Source: an uncultured Dysgonomonas sp.
GTDB taxonomy: Bacteria > Bacteroidota > Bacteroidia > Bacteroidales > Dysgonomonadaceae
Assembly (NCBI GenBank): GCA_900556485.1
Contig: USOX01000003.1
Coordinates: 140,863 to 204,862, forward strand
Length of the DNA stretch: 64,000 nt
Direction of reading: 5' to 3'
A model generated the notes under the pieces. That model was not told the origin of the DNA. It saw only the letters and a list, made by a program, of their open reading frames with translations, and did no database searches. The position numbers were made by a program, and so were the translations under genes. This document shows, piece by piece, positions 16,277 to 25,580 of this stretch (position 1 is the stretch's first letter; each line of letters opens with the position of its first letter).

Positions 16277-17158
16277 TTAATCTAAGCGATAGCCAAATTG
16301 CCTTAATATATTATCGCGGCTTCTCCAATCCTTTTCTACTTTTACGAATATTTCGAGGAATACTTTTTTGTCGAAAAAGCGTTCTATGTCTTTCCGTGCC
16401 ATAGTAGCTACTTTCTTTAGGGCGGCACCTTTATGCCCTATTATAATACCTTTCTGAGTATCACGTTCGGTTATGATAAGAGCCCTGATATTGATAATCT
16501 CTTTCTCTTCTTTAAATTCTTCAACTACTACTTCTACCGAATAAGGTATTTCCTTTTGGTAGTATAATAGTATTTTTTCGCGGATAATTTCTGTAACGAA
16601 GAAACGTGCCGGACGGTCTGTCAATGCGTCTTTTTCGAAATAAGGCGGTGATTCGGGTATCAGGTCGATAATCCGTTTTTTGATAATGTCCATATTGAAA
16701 CGGTTGAGTGCCGAGATAGGATATATCTCTGCCTTTGGCAACAGTTCTTTCCATTGAGCCACCAAGTTTTCCAGTTCCTGCTGATTGGTCTGGTCTATTT
16801 TATTTATCAGAAGAAGAACAGGAGCTTCGCACTTCTGTACTTTGTGAAGAAACTCTTCATTCTTGTCTGTTTTCTCTATCACATCTGTCATATACAGCAA
16901 TACATCTGCATCGCTGAGTGCCGACTCCGAAAAGTTGAGCATCGACTCCTGCAATTTATAATTAGGACGAAGCACCCCGGGTGTATCAGAATATACAATC
17001 TGATAGTCCTCCGTGTTGACTATACCTAAAATACGATGGCGTGTAGTCTGCGCCTTTGATGTGATGATCGAAACCCTCTCCCCTACCAGTAGATTCATCA
17101 GTGTCGACTTACCTACATTGGGATTACCTACTATATTGACAAAACCCGATTTATGCAT
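16277..17158 (-). CDS. era: GTPase Era
   Basis: This 293-aa GTPase binds the 3' end of 16S rRNA and assists 30S ribosome maturation. Motifs in order are G1 GNPNVGKST (residues 11-19), the QTTRHR switch I region, G3 DTPG, G4 NKID (NKIDQTN) and G5 SAL. A C-terminal type 2 KH domain contains GIIIGHKGAALKKVATMAR. The length is normal for the family. It is transcribed alone leftward, with its own terminator at 16214-16246. The start is the ATG at 17158 directly before the conserved FVNIVGNPN stretch. Confidence 0.97.
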   Translation of the reverse strand: MHKSGFVNIVGNPNVGKSTLMNLLVGERVSIITSKAQTTRHRILGIVNTEDYQIVYSDTPGVLRPNYKLQESMLNFSESALSDADVLLYMTDVIEKTDKNEEFLHKVQKCEAPVLLLINKIDQTNQQELENLVAQWKELLPKAEIYPISALNRFNMDIIKKRIIDLIPESPPYFEKDALTDRPARFFVTEIIREKILLYYQKEIPYSVEVVVEEFKEEKEIINIRALIITERDTQKGIIIGHKGAALKKVATMARKDIERFFDKKVFLEIFVKVEKDWRSRDNILRQFGYRLD

Positions 17159-17208
17159 TTATTTTTTTTGTATATTTACATTTAATAGACAAAAGTAGTA
17201 AATTAGTT

Positions 17209-17300
17209 ATGAGTTGTAAGCTATGAGTTATAAGTTTTTATCATTTCGTGCCATATGCTAATTTTCAAATTTGCTAATCTGCTAATTTGCAATTGTAGAT
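17209..17300. repeat. GCTAATTTGC and ATGAGTTATAA dispersed repeats
   Basis: An ATGAGTTGTAAGCTATGAG segment (17209-17240) is followed by iterated GCTAATTTTC, TTGCTAATCTGC and GCTAATTTGC units (17259-17292). Relatives occur near 12490, 20945, 21095 and 21820. Confidence 0.5.
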
Positions 17301-17322
17301 TTACAAAGTTTTACTAATTTTG
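17293..17322 (+). promoter_or_regulatory. Promoter of the L,D-transpeptidase gene
   Basis: TTG at 17293-17295, a 19-base spacer and TAATTTTG at 17315-17322 match the Bacteroidetes consensus. The predicted start is near 17330, giving a leader of about 64 bases. Confidence 0.6.
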
Positions 17323-17393
17323 TGGCAACAATTATTTCGACCGAATCTTGACACTATCACACTATTATCACACAATATTAGACTAATTCGTTT

Positions 17394-19160
17394 ATGAAAA
17401 ACTTTATTCCAAAATCCTTCCTGCTACTTCTTATGCTAGGATTGGCTGTAAGCTGCAAGAAAGGAACTCCCTCATCGGTGAGCGAATCGGGGAATAAAGA
17501 AGTTGCACAATCTAAATTTGCACGCAACTATCCCGATTTTAACCCCACTACTTTGAAAGAATTGTTACAAACCAAAATCGCAAACGATCCTGTACTTCAT
17601 CCTTATTACCAAATTGCAGAATACAAGCCGGCATGGATACATGACACACTGGATACCAAAAACTTAAACCAGCTGATAAGTATACTTGAGGATGTAGAGA
17701 TGCACGGGCTGCAAAAAAAACTATTTCCGGCAGAAAGGATCAAAGAACTGACCGACTCGGTAGACCAGGGCTTGTATACAGGAAATCCTGATTTATTGTA
17801 CAGTAAGATGTACGAACTGGAACATCTGTCTACCAACACTACGTTCAAATACATACTTGGTATGCGATTTGGGTTTATCAACCCTAAAAAGATTCATGGA
17901 AAAAAAGATTATGATATAACTATCGCTGCTCCTGATTCTGCTTATATGGTTGAATTGTATAGGGAAGTTGGGCAGGATCCGCTTGCTGCGATAACAGCTT
18001 CTCATCCGGCAGATGATGTTTATCTGAAAATGCAGGAAGAATACCGCCTTTGGGAGAAAAGAAAGGAACTGGAATTCAAAAAAATAACGGCAAGCAGCGA
18101 AACTTTTAAAGCAGGATCGAAAAGCAAACATATATCCGAAATAGCCGAACGCCTGATGCTGACAGGTGAATATATGCCGGATTCTATCGGTACGGATACG
18201 CTTCATCAGATTTTGAACGAAAATTTGCTTGCTGCTATCAATAAATTCAGGAAAAGAATATCTTATCCGGAAGAACCGGAAGTAGGCAAACTAACTTTTG
18301 ATGCACTGAACAGGTCGTCGGAATACTATCAGAAAAAGATACGTGCCAATATGGAACGTTATCGCTGGAGACGCACTAAAAGTATACACAGCAAGCACAT
18401 AGAGGTTAATGTGGCAGCGGCAATGCTTGCAGCAACAAATAAAGATAGCCTCGAACTTATCTCGCGTGTATGTGTGGGTACAGTCACTAACAAAACCCCA
18501 TTGTTGCAAAGCGATATAGCATACCTGAACCTCAATCCGGTATGGAATGTACCGAAGAGTATTGCCCAAAACGAAATAGCAGTACTGCAAAAAAAAGACC
18601 CTACCTACATCAAGCGTAAAAACATGAAGTTGTATAAAGGCGGAAAAGAGGTAGATGTGGAGTCGATAGACTGGAGTGAGGTTAATCCGAGCAAGTTTTC
18701 GTACTATGTTCGCCAAGCTCCCGGATATGGCAATTCGCTAGGACTGATCAAATTCATGTTTAACAATAACTTCTCTGTATATCTGCACGATACGCCTTCT
18801 AAAAGCGCATTTAACAGAAAAAACAGAGCAGTCAGCCACGGATGTGTGCGGGTGCAAAAGCCTTTCGACCTGGCGTTTTTCTGCCTGTCGCCTGTAAATG
18901 ATGTTTATAAAGACAGGCTGCTTTATAGTGTAACTAAAGAGCCTGTATCGAAGGAAGGCAAGAAGCTATTGAAAGAGCAAAAACTGAAAAAGCTTCCTGA
19001 CATCATCAACCTTGATCAGGACAATAAAATTTCTCTCTTTATTGATTATTATACAGCCTTTACATATCCGAACGATGACAGCCTATATTATGCTGACGAT
19101 GTATATAGCTATGACGATAATATACTGAATGCTCTGGATTCGCTGAAGGTGGAAATATAA
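17394..19160 (+). CDS. YcbB/LdtD-type L,D-transpeptidase lipoprotein
   Basis: This 588-aa protein starts with a lipoprotein signal (LMLGLAVSC, Cys at residue 21). Its YkuD catalytic domain lies at about residues 370-520. The family signature VWNVPKSIAQNEI and the catalytic motif SHGCVRV (nucleophile Cys) are both visible. The long N-terminal part is helical, resembling the scaffold region of LdtD. The enzyme would form 3-3 cross-links or attach substrates to peptidoglycan in the periplasm. The preceding promoter (17293-17322) suggests it is transcribed alone. The C-terminus is acidic and Tyr/Asp-rich. The assignment is firm; its cellular role (growth or stress) is unknown. Confidence 0.9.
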   Translation: MKNFIPKSFLLLLMLGLAVSCKKGTPSSVSESGNKEVAQSKFARNYPDFNPTTLKELLQTKIANDPVLHPYYQIAEYKPAWIHDTLDTKNLNQLISILEDVEMHGLQKKLFPAERIKELTDSVDQGLYTGNPDLLYSKMYELEHLSTNTTFKYILGMRFGFINPKKIHGKKDYDITIAAPDSAYMVELYREVGQDPLAAITASHPADDVYLKMQEEYRLWEKRKELEFKKITASSETFKAGSKSKHISEIAERLMLTGEYMPDSIGTDTLHQILNENLLAAINKFRKRISYPEEPEVGKLTFDALNRSSEYYQKKIRANMERYRWRRTKSIHSKHIEVNVAAAMLAATNKDSLELISRVCVGTVTNKTPLLQSDIAYLNLNPVWNVPKSIAQNEIAVLQKKDPTYIKRKNMKLYKGGKEVDVESIDWSEVNPSKFSYYVRQAPGYGNSLGLIKFMFNNNFSVYLHDTPSKSAFNRKNRAVSHGCVRVQKPFDLAFFCLSPVNDVYKDRLLYSVTKEPVSKEGKKLLKEQKLKKLPDIINLDQDNKISLFIDYYTAFTYPNDDSLYYADDVYSYDDNILNALDSLKVEI

Positions 19161-19164
19161 GATA

Positions 19165-19270
19165 TAAGGTACAAATAGACGAGATACGAGATACGAGTTG
19201 TTTTCGTTATATTAAAGTTTGCAGAACAATATAACAACTTGTATCTCGTATCTCGTCTACTTGTATCTTA
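19165..19270. repeat. Long inverted repeat of GATACGAGATACGAG type
   Basis: Arms of 38 bases (19165-19202 and 19233-19270) are complementary at about 35 positions. The inner pair GTTATATT/AATATAAC extends the stem. It lies 5 bases after the L,D-transpeptidase gene and may stabilise or end its mRNA. Confidence 0.75.
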
Positions 19271-19328
19271 TTAATATCTATGCCAAAAGATTTAATGAAT
19301 AAAAGTAGCAGTTCAAGTAATTATTTTG

Positions 19329-19336
19329 TAATTTTG
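19329..19336 (+). promoter_or_regulatory. -7 box of the CoA-transferase gene
   Basis: TAATTTTG matches the Bacteroidetes -7 consensus, but no TTG is found at the right distance upstream. It implies a purine-rich leader of about 88 bases before the ATG at 19431. Confidence 0.45.
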
Positions 19337-19430
19337 CGACGCGAAAGCAACCTATGAGGATTATACAATTAGAAGCAAGAGCAAGAACAAAAACAAAAAC
19401 AAATATAAATCATAATTTTTAAGAAAAACA

Positions 19431-20921
19431 ATGGCTTTAAAATTTATGACTGCTGAAGAGGCAGCCTCACTTATCAACAACAACTACAATGTGGGATTCA
19501 GCGGATTTACACACGCAGGATGCCCTAAGGTTGTACCGGGATTTATTGCTAAACGTGCCAATGAAGAGCATGCTAAAGGCAACCCGTTCAAAATTAATGT
19601 GTTTACAGGCGCTTCGACCGGCGATAAACTAGATGGCGAACTTACAAGAGCTAATGCTATCAACTTCCGCGCTCCATACCAGACTAATAAAAGTATGCGC
19701 GAAGCTATCAACAATGGTAGCATCAAATTCTGCGATTTGCACCTTTCTACAATGGCTCAGGATATACGCTATGGTTTCTATGGCAATATAGATGTGGCTA
19801 TTATCGAAGCATGTGATGTAACAGAAGACGGAGAAATAGTTCCTACTTGCGGTGTGGGTATCTCACCTACAGTAGCACGTCTGGCTAAAACCGTTATTGT
19901 TGAATTGAATGAGTGGAACCCAAGAGAACTTCGCGGTATGCACGATATACCAGAACCTCAGGATCCTCCCCGCCGTCAGGATATACCAGTATATGCTGTT
20001 CGCGACAGAGTGGGTAAAGACCATATAAAAATAGACCCTAGCAAAATAGTAGTTGTAAAAACAAACGAACCAAACGAAGGTAGCGGTTTTGCTCCTGTAG
20101 ATGAGGTAACTGCAAAGATCGGGGAAAATGTTGCCAACTTCTTCATCAAAGAAATGGCTGAAGGCCGTATGCCAAAAACATTCCTTCCGGTGCAGTCGGG
20201 TGTAGGAAACATTGCAAATGCTGTGCTTGCTGCTATGGGCGACAGTAAAGAAATTCCTGATTTTGATGTTTATACTGAGGTTATACAGGATGCTGTTATC
20301 GGTTTGATGGAATCGGGCCGTGTGAAATTTGCCAGCGGATGTTCGTTGACTGTAAGTAACCCTTGCATCGAACATATCTATAAAAATCTTGATTTCTTCA
20401 AAGATAAGATTGTATTACGTCCTTCGGAATATTCTAACAACCCTGAGGTTGTACGCCGTCTGGGTGTAATTGCTATCAATACTGCTATCGAAGCTGATAT
20501 TTACGGAAACATCAACTCTACTCATGTTATGGGTACAAAGATGATGAATGGTATCGGTGGTTCGGGCGACTTTACACGTAGTGCTTATGTTTCTATCTTT
20601 GTTACCCCATCGGTAGCTAAAGACGGAAAAATCAGCTCTATTGTGCCATTGGTAGCTCACGAAGACCACAGTGAGCACTCTGTGAAAATTATCATTTCGG
20701 AATATGGTGTGGCTGACCTTCGTGGAAAATGCCCTGCTGACAGAGCTCAGGAAATCATCAATAATTGTGCGCATCCTGACTACCGTCCATTATTGCAGGA
20801 ATATATCAAGAATGCTCCTCAAGGACAAACTCACTTTGATATGTACAATGCTTTTGCGTTCCACAAAGCTTTTGCCGAAACAGGCGATATGCACAATGTG
20901 AAATGGGAAGGAAAGAAATAA
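19431..20921 (+). CDS. Acetyl-CoA hydrolase/succinyl-CoA:acetate CoA-transferase family enzyme
   Basis: This 496-aa cytoplasmic enzyme belongs to the class I CoA-transferase family related to Cat1/Ach1. Visible features are VGFSGFTHAGCPKVVPGFIA near the start and VNVFTGAS-like INVFTGASTGDKLDGEL. The segment FDVYTEVIQDAVIGLMESG carries the catalytic glutamate, and GIGGSGDFTRSAY is close to the active site. In succinate-producing Bacteroidales such an enzyme moves CoA between succinate and acetate or propionate, linking fermentation to ATP formation. It appears monocistronic with its own -7 box. Whether it prefers succinate, acetate or another acid cannot be told. Confidence 0.92.
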   Translation: MALKFMTAEEAASLINNNYNVGFSGFTHAGCPKVVPGFIAKRANEEHAKGNPFKINVFTGASTGDKLDGELTRANAINFRAPYQTNKSMREAINNGSIKFCDLHLSTMAQDIRYGFYGNIDVAIIEACDVTEDGEIVPTCGVGISPTVARLAKTVIVELNEWNPRELRGMHDIPEPQDPPRRQDIPVYAVRDRVGKDHIKIDPSKIVVVKTNEPNEGSGFAPVDEVTAKIGENVANFFIKEMAEGRMPKTFLPVQSGVGNIANAVLAAMGDSKEIPDFDVYTEVIQDAVIGLMESGRVKFASGCSLTVSNPCIEHIYKNLDFFKDKIVLRPSEYSNNPEVVRRLGVIAINTAIEADIYGNINSTHVMGTKMMNGIGGSGDFTRSAYVSIFVTPSVAKDGKISSIVPLVAHEDHSEHSVKIIISEYGVADLRGKCPADRAQEIINNCAHPDYRPLLQEYIKNAPQGQTHFDMYNAFAFHKAFAETGDMHNVKWEGKK

Positions 20922-20944
20922 AAAAAGAGCTTTAGAATAAAATC

Positions 20945-21135
20945 TATTAGCAAATTAGAGGATTCGGAAATTAGCAAATGGCGTAAAGCAATAGAAAACA
21001 TTTACTAATTTCCGAATTTGTTAATTAGAAGCTGAAATTTCCAGACTTATAACCACAGAGTTTCATGGAGTTAAAAATTGAGATACAGTATATTGATTTG
21101 CTAATATACTAATTATCAAATTCACTAATTAAAAA
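20945..21135. repeat. Cluster of dispersed repeats with a long hairpin
   Basis: Around 20949-20978 a GATTCGGAAATTAGCAAATG segment has an inverted partner at 20999-21028 (TTTACTAATTTCCGAATTTG). A CACAGAGT-type unit follows at 21051-21072 and a TTTGCTAATATACTAATT unit at 21096-21131. It fills the gap between the CoA-transferase and pseudouridine synthase genes. Confidence 0.6.
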
Positions 21136-21139
21136 ATAA

Positions 21140-21823
21140 ATGACCGTCCTTTACGAAGATAACCATATCATTATTGTCAATAAAACGACTTCAGAAATTG
21201 TGCAGGGAGACAAAACGGGTGATAAACCGCTCTCGGAGATAGTAAAGGAGTATTTGAAGGAAAAGTACAATAAACCGGGCAATGTATATATCGGCGTCAC
21301 TCATCGCCTTGACCGCCCTACCAGTGGCATTGTTGTCTTTGCGAAAACAAGCAAAGCGCTTCCCCGGCTAAATGATATGTTCAAAAATAAGGAGGTAAAA
21401 AAGACATATTGGGCTATCGTAAAAAATATGCCTAAGCAAACGGAAGGTACTCTCAAGCATTACCTTGTAAGGAACGAAAAACAAAATAAGTCGTATGCAT
21501 ACGATACTGAAAAACCAAACTCAAAACTAGCTATACTCCATTATAAACTAATTGCCCATTCCGATAAATATAATCTTCTGGAAATAGACCTCGAAACGGG
21601 AAGACATCACCAGATACGTTGCCAGCTGGCGAAAATAGGTTGTCCTATTAAAGGTGATTTAAAGTATGGCGCAGAACGTTCCAATCCGGATGGAGGTATC
21701 AGCCTACATGCACGGAAAGTATCGTTTATCCACCCTGTATCGAAAGTACTGATAGAGGTAACGGCTCCGACACCTCAAGATAATCTGTGGGAAGCGTTGG
21801 AGAAGGGTCTATTAGAAAATTAG
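21140..21823 (+). CDS. RluA-family pseudouridine synthase
   Basis: This 227-aa enzyme converts uridine to pseudouridine in rRNA or tRNA. The catalytic motif HRLDRPTSGIVVFAKTSKAL lies near residues 55-75, with the active-site Asp in RLD. Further RluA features are KTYWAIVKN, LLEIDLETGRHHQIRCQLA and ISLHARKVSF. No S4 domain precedes the catalytic part, as in RluA/TruC-type members. The start at 21140 (MTVLYEDNHIIIVNK) is the usual first strand of the domain. It lies alone, convergent with the GrpB gene, in a repeat-rich setting. The target site cannot be told from the sequence. Confidence 0.92.
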   Translation: MTVLYEDNHIIIVNKTTSEIVQGDKTGDKPLSEIVKEYLKEKYNKPGNVYIGVTHRLDRPTSGIVVFAKTSKALPRLNDMFKNKEVKKTYWAIVKNMPKQTEGTLKHYLVRNEKQNKSYAYDTEKPNSKLAILHYKLIAHSDKYNLLEIDLETGRHHQIRCQLAKIGCPIKGDLKYGAERSNPDGGISLHARKVSFIHPVSKVLIEVTAPTPQDNLWEALEKGLLEN

Positions 21824-21879
21824 CATATTTGAATATTAGCGAATTAGCAAATGGCAAGTTAGGTATATATATAACCGAA

Positions 21880-22443
21880 TCAAATATTTTGATCTCTTGC
21901 TAAATCGGTTATCCTCCTTATAAAATCTGTTTTTGCCATTGTATATCCATCCCTATCATGCTCGTATTGTTCCTTTAGCTTTTGTTTGAGCATGACATAT
22001 TCTTTTACAGCTTCGGGATGAGACAAAAGATAATCGCGAAAATGAAGTTCGTCCCAATCCCCCTTATAGCGGATATGTATATGAAATACTTTTGATGCAA
22101 ATCCTGTTGATGTATAGCCTTTTAGAAACATCAGATGAGGAGCAGGTTTATCCGGTTGTGGGCTATAGATATATCCGTTTATCTCCATTTTACGAATAAG
22201 CCCGGGAATGTCTGTATTATCAGATATCTCTATCAGTATGTCAATAGTTGGCTTTGCCGTAAGGTTGGGGATAGCCGTACTACCAATATGATGAATTGCC
22301 TCAATATTATTGCCAATGAGATTTTCCAAAAATTCTTTTTCTGCAATATAATACTCTTTCCAATAGGCTTTGTGTTCGGACAAAATTATCGGAAACAGTT
22401 GCCAAAGTTCTTCATTTGACATTTCATTCAGAGGCTTATTCAT
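21880..22443 (-). CDS. GrpB/UPF0157 nucleotidyltransferase-like protein
   Basis: This 187-aa cytoplasmic protein has the GrpB hallmark HIGSTAIPNLTAKPTIDILI at about residues 57-76, a nucleotidyltransferase-fold core with Asp in the DILIE strand. FHIHIRYKGDWDELHFRDYL at about residues 119-138 is also typical. GrpB-like proteins have been placed near CoA kinases and in the nucleotidyltransferase superfamily, and their reaction is not settled. Its ATG begins one base after the stop of the hydrolase gene upstream, so the two are translationally linked. It is the last gene of a three-gene leftward operon. Confidence 0.88.
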   Translation of the reverse strand: MNKPLNEMSNEELWQLFPIILSEHKAYWKEYYIAEKEFLENLIGNNIEAIHHIGSTAIPNLTAKPTIDILIEISDNTDIPGLIRKMEINGYIYSPQPDKPAPHLMFLKGYTSTGFASKVFHIHIRYKGDWDELHFRDYLLSHPEAVKEYVMLKQKLKEQYEHDRDGYTMAKTDFIRRITDLARDQNI

Positions 22444-22444
22444 A

Positions 22445-23242
22445 TCAATTTAATATTTCGGCTATTTTAGACCTGTATTCGTCATTGTAGTTAATTCCGT
22501 TATGTCCTTCACCCTGTAAGGTTATCAATGCATCATTTTCCTTTAGATAATCTTTCAGCAGGATAGAATTGGAATAATCTATTACTTTGTCATTGTCTCC
22601 ATGAAAAATAGTCACCGGCATTTTACATTCTACCAGATAAATAAAAGTTTCCAATTTGTACTTTATAAGGAAGCTCGGAATAATAGGGCAGAAACCTTGT
22701 ATTACGTTTGTCAGACTGTAATAAGGAGCTTGAAGTATCAATATCCTAGGACTATTTTCGGAAGCAATGTTAGCAGCTATACCGGTTCCGATGGAAAAGC
22801 CTAATACTATGATCCTATTTTCGGCATATCGTTTATTCATTTCCTTATATGCCAATCTTATGTCATCTAATAGTTGATTCTGATTTTCTATTTTGCCGCT
22901 GCTTTTACCAAAGCCTCTGTAATCCAGAAAGAAAATATCGTAACCCAAGTCAGTATAAACAGAAGCCAATTGCCCCCAAGAATCTAAAGCTCCGGCATTT
23001 CCGTGCAGAAAAAAGATGAGTCCTTTTGGCTGATCGACTGTAAATAACAAGCCATTTAAGGAAGCTCCGTCTTGAGCGACAATATTTATTTCTTCAAATT
23101 GCTGGTAGAAATGGAATTTATAATCTTTATCCAGTTTCTGAGGATGAAAAATAAATTTCTCCTGAGTAAAGAAAAAGAATCCGCAAAATATGAAGTAGAT
23201 TGCGATTAAAATTATCAATATATTTCTGATCGTTTTTTTCAT
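22445..23242 (-). CDS. Membrane-anchored alpha/beta hydrolase (BEM46/ABHD13-like)
   Basis: This 265-aa protein has an N-terminal membrane anchor (residues about 8-26) followed by an alpha/beta hydrolase fold. Visible motifs are FFLHGNAGALDSWGQ (oxyanion strand), the nucleophile elbow GFSIGTG (Ser), and HGDNDKVIDY (acid Asp). GEGHNGI supplies the catalytic His. I begin it at the ATG at 23242, which overlaps the stop of the preceding lipoprotein gene by one base (TGATG), and not at the TTG one codon earlier. The likely activity is esterase or acyl-hydrolase at the membrane. The substrate is unknown. Confidence 0.88.
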   Translation of the reverse strand: MKKTIRNILIILIAIYFIFCGFFFFTQEKFIFHPQKLDKDYKFHFYQQFEEINIVAQDGASLNGLLFTVDQPKGLIFFLHGNAGALDSWGQLASVYTDLGYDIFFLDYRGFGKSSGKIENQNQLLDDIRLAYKEMNKRYAENRIIVLGFSIGTGIAANIASENSPRILILQAPYYSLTNVIQGFCPIIPSFLIKYKLETFIYLVECKMPVTIFHGDNDKVIDYSNSILLKDYLKENDALITLQGEGHNGINYNDEYRSKIAEILN

Positions 23243-24210
23243 CAATAATATACGTTTTCCCTATTAAAATCTTTTAAAATACTCAGAGACATTATTTTGT
23301 TCTCTATCTCTTCGCTGTATATGTAATCATTGTTTTGAAGTTCTTTCATATATTCTTTTATAATGAAATTAGCATGGCTGTCTGTATTCATCGACAATAA
23401 CTCATTAACACTTTCTAAGACCCAGCTGTTAAGTTTTTTTGTTTCTCTGTCGAATGCCAATGTATTGTCTGCTGTACAAAACATTATATATCCCATATAA
23501 ATACCATATTGTTGTATAATATCTTTTTTATGTTTTGTTTCGGGATATTTGCTTAAAAAGACTTCCCATTCGATGCACCGCTTATAGAGAACTTCTAAAG
23601 GAACAACCATTCCGGCATCCATATGTGTAACACCATCTTGTCCGGCAAGGATAGAAATATATTCACTTGTTTCTTCTGTGATGTATGGTTTGAATATCTC
23701 ATAATAATAGTGAGGGTTTATATATAGCTCAGTATAACCTTCTCCTACATACTGAGGCTCTAAACCATGTTCCTCCAGTAGTTGAATAACAAGCTCATCT
23801 TCTTGCGACAATGGATGATCTGAAAATACGCCGGATGATCGCATGAGAGTTGGCATAGCTATTCCGGTGATTGTTTCAAAATCTTTTGTCAGGTAAAACT
23901 TATAGCCGTCGGTAGTATATAGAAAATCTGCCTGCTCAGGAGTTGTATTTTTTAACTGGACGATTAAGGCTTCGCGCATTCGCTTTTCTTTCTCCAGATA
24001 CTTTTTCAATGAGTCTATATTTACAGTTTTGTCTTTGCTATCCCAGGGATCATCATAGGCTTCTTCGCCAATTACAGTATCACTGACAACAAACAAAAAA
24101 GGATCGTTGGCAGCTGTGGCGTCTTGATTAATTCCTGCTGTTTGCTTTTTGTTTGTACTGCAAGAAAAGAACAGATAAATAGTGAGTAATAAATATAATG
24201 TGTATTTCAT
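23242..24210 (-). CDS. Hypothetical lipoprotein, first gene of a hydrolase-GrpB operon
   Basis: I do not recognise this 322-aa protein. I start it at the ATG at 24210, because MKYTLYLLLTIYLFFSC then forms a clean lipoprotein signal with Cys at residue 17. The longer frame to 24270 would bury this signal. The mature part is acidic and mainly helical, with no known motif visible (ELVIQLLEEHGLEPQYVGEG and EVLYKRCIEWEVFLSKYPET are typical stretches). Its stop overlaps the start of the hydrolase gene, so all three genes are probably expressed together. A periplasmic or outer-membrane location is inferred from the lipobox. Confidence 0.7.
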   Translation of the reverse strand: MKYTLYLLLTIYLFFSCSTNKKQTAGINQDATAANDPFLFVVSDTVIGEEAYDDPWDSKDKTVNIDSLKKYLEKEKRMREALIVQLKNTTPEQADFLYTTDGYKFYLTKDFETITGIAMPTLMRSSGVFSDHPLSQEDELVIQLLEEHGLEPQYVGEGYTELYINPHYYYEIFKPYITEETSEYISILAGQDGVTHMDAGMVVPLEVLYKRCIEWEVFLSKYPETKHKKDIIQQYGIYMGYIMFCTADNTLAFDRETKKLNSWVLESVNELLSMNTDSHANFIIKEYMKELQNNDYIYSEEIENKIMSLSILKDFNRENVYY

Positions 24211-24284
24211 ATAGTTGAGTTGGTGAATTTTATTTTTTGGTGATAGAGTATGATTAACCACAAAGGGCATAAGGTTCTATTCTA

Positions 24285-25553
24285 TTAATACCTGTCTTTC
24301 CACAACTTTTTCATCCATTCTACTATCTTATTTTCAGATGCATTCGACTGAGGGTTCCAAAATCGTCTGCCTTTTATTTCCTGAGGCACATAGTCTTGTT
24401 GTACAAAGTTATTTTCGAAACTATGGGCATATTTATAGTCTTTTCCATAGTCCAGTTCTTTCATCAATTTGGTAGGAGCGTTGCGCAAATGCAAAGGGAC
24501 TGGTAAGTTACCTGTCTCATTTACGAGGGCAATAGCTTCATCTATCGACATATATGCAGAATTGCTTTTTGGCGAAGTAGCTAAATAAATAGTTGCTTCG
24601 GCCAAGACAATACGCCCTTCGGGCCAGCCTATCTTATGTAATGTATCGAAGCAGGCATTTGCTAACAAAAGAGCATTAGGGTTAGCCAAACCGATATCTT
24701 CTGCTGCTGAAATGACGAGCCTGCGGGCGATAAATTTAGGATCTTCGCCTCCTGCAACCATCCGTGCCAGCCAATATATGGCAGCATCGGGATCGCTCCC
24801 CCGTATAGATTTGATAAATGCAGAAATTATGTCATAGTGCATTTCTCCGCCCTTGTCGTATGCAGCGGGGTTTTCCTGCAATCGTTCGGTCACCATCTTG
24901 TCTGTAATAACAATCTTTTCATCAGTATCGGCAGAAGTTACCAGATCGATAATATTCAGTAATTTACGGGCATCGCCTCCCGAAAAACGAAGTAATGCAT
25001 TTGTTTCTTCCAGTTGTATATCGCGTTCTTTCAGTATCACATCCTGCGTAATAGCACGGTGCATCAATTCTTCCAAATCTGTTTTGTCCAGCGACTTTAA
25101 GACATATACCTGACATCGTGACAATAGGGGGCGGATAACTTCGAATGAGGGGTTTTCGGTAGTTGCCCCTATCAATGTTATCACGCCTGTTTCTACGGCA
25201 TTTAGCAGAGAGTCTTGTTGCGATTTAGAAAAACGATGGATTTCGTCGATAAACAATATAGGGCTTTTGGTATTGAAGAACTGATTCCGTTTAGCCTGAT
25301 CAATCACTTCGCGTACATCTTTTACACCGGAATTAATAGCACTCAAGGTATAAAAGGGTGTATCTAATGTATTGGCTATGATTTGAGCCAAAGTAGTCTT
25401 TCCTACTCCAGGCGGTCCCCATAAGAGAAAAGACGGAACCCGTCCCGATTCTATCATTTTGCGAAGTATGGCACCTTCGCCAACAAGGTGCTTCTGACCT
25501 ATATATTCGTCCAGATTGCGAGGACGTAACCGTTCTGCTAGTGGTTGACTCAT
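24285..25553 (-). CDS. rarA: Replication-associated recombination protein A (RarA/MgsA)
   Basis: This 422-aa AAA+ ATPase acts at stalled replication forks. The N-terminus is MSQPLAERLRPRNLDEYIGQ. Walker A is GPPGVGKTT, Walker B is LFIDEIHRF, and sensor 1 is IGATTENPSFEV. The C-terminal MgsA-type tetramerisation region contains DPDAAIYWLARMVAGGEDP and MKELDYGKDYKYAHS. I choose the ATG at 25553: an upstream in-frame start at 25583 falls inside the -7 box of a well-formed promoter, so it cannot be the translated start. Length and motifs are normal for the family. Confidence 0.95.
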   Translation of the reverse strand: MSQPLAERLRPRNLDEYIGQKHLVGEGAILRKMIESGRVPSFLLWGPPGVGKTTLAQIIANTLDTPFYTLSAINSGVKDVREVIDQAKRNQFFNTKSPILFIDEIHRFSKSQQDSLLNAVETGVITLIGATTENPSFEVIRPLLSRCQVYVLKSLDKTDLEELMHRAITQDVILKERDIQLEETNALLRFSGGDARKLLNIIDLVTSADTDEKIVITDKMVTERLQENPAAYDKGGEMHYDIISAFIKSIRGSDPDAAIYWLARMVAGGEDPKFIARRLVISAAEDIGLANPNALLLANACFDTLHKIGWPEGRIVLAEATIYLATSPKSNSAYMSIDEAIALVNETGNLPVPLHLRNAPTKLMKELDYGKDYKYAHSFENNFVQQDYVPQEIKGRRFWNPQSNASENKIVEWMKKLWKDRY

Positions 25554-25580
25554 AATTATTGTGGAGAATTTAATGCAGTT

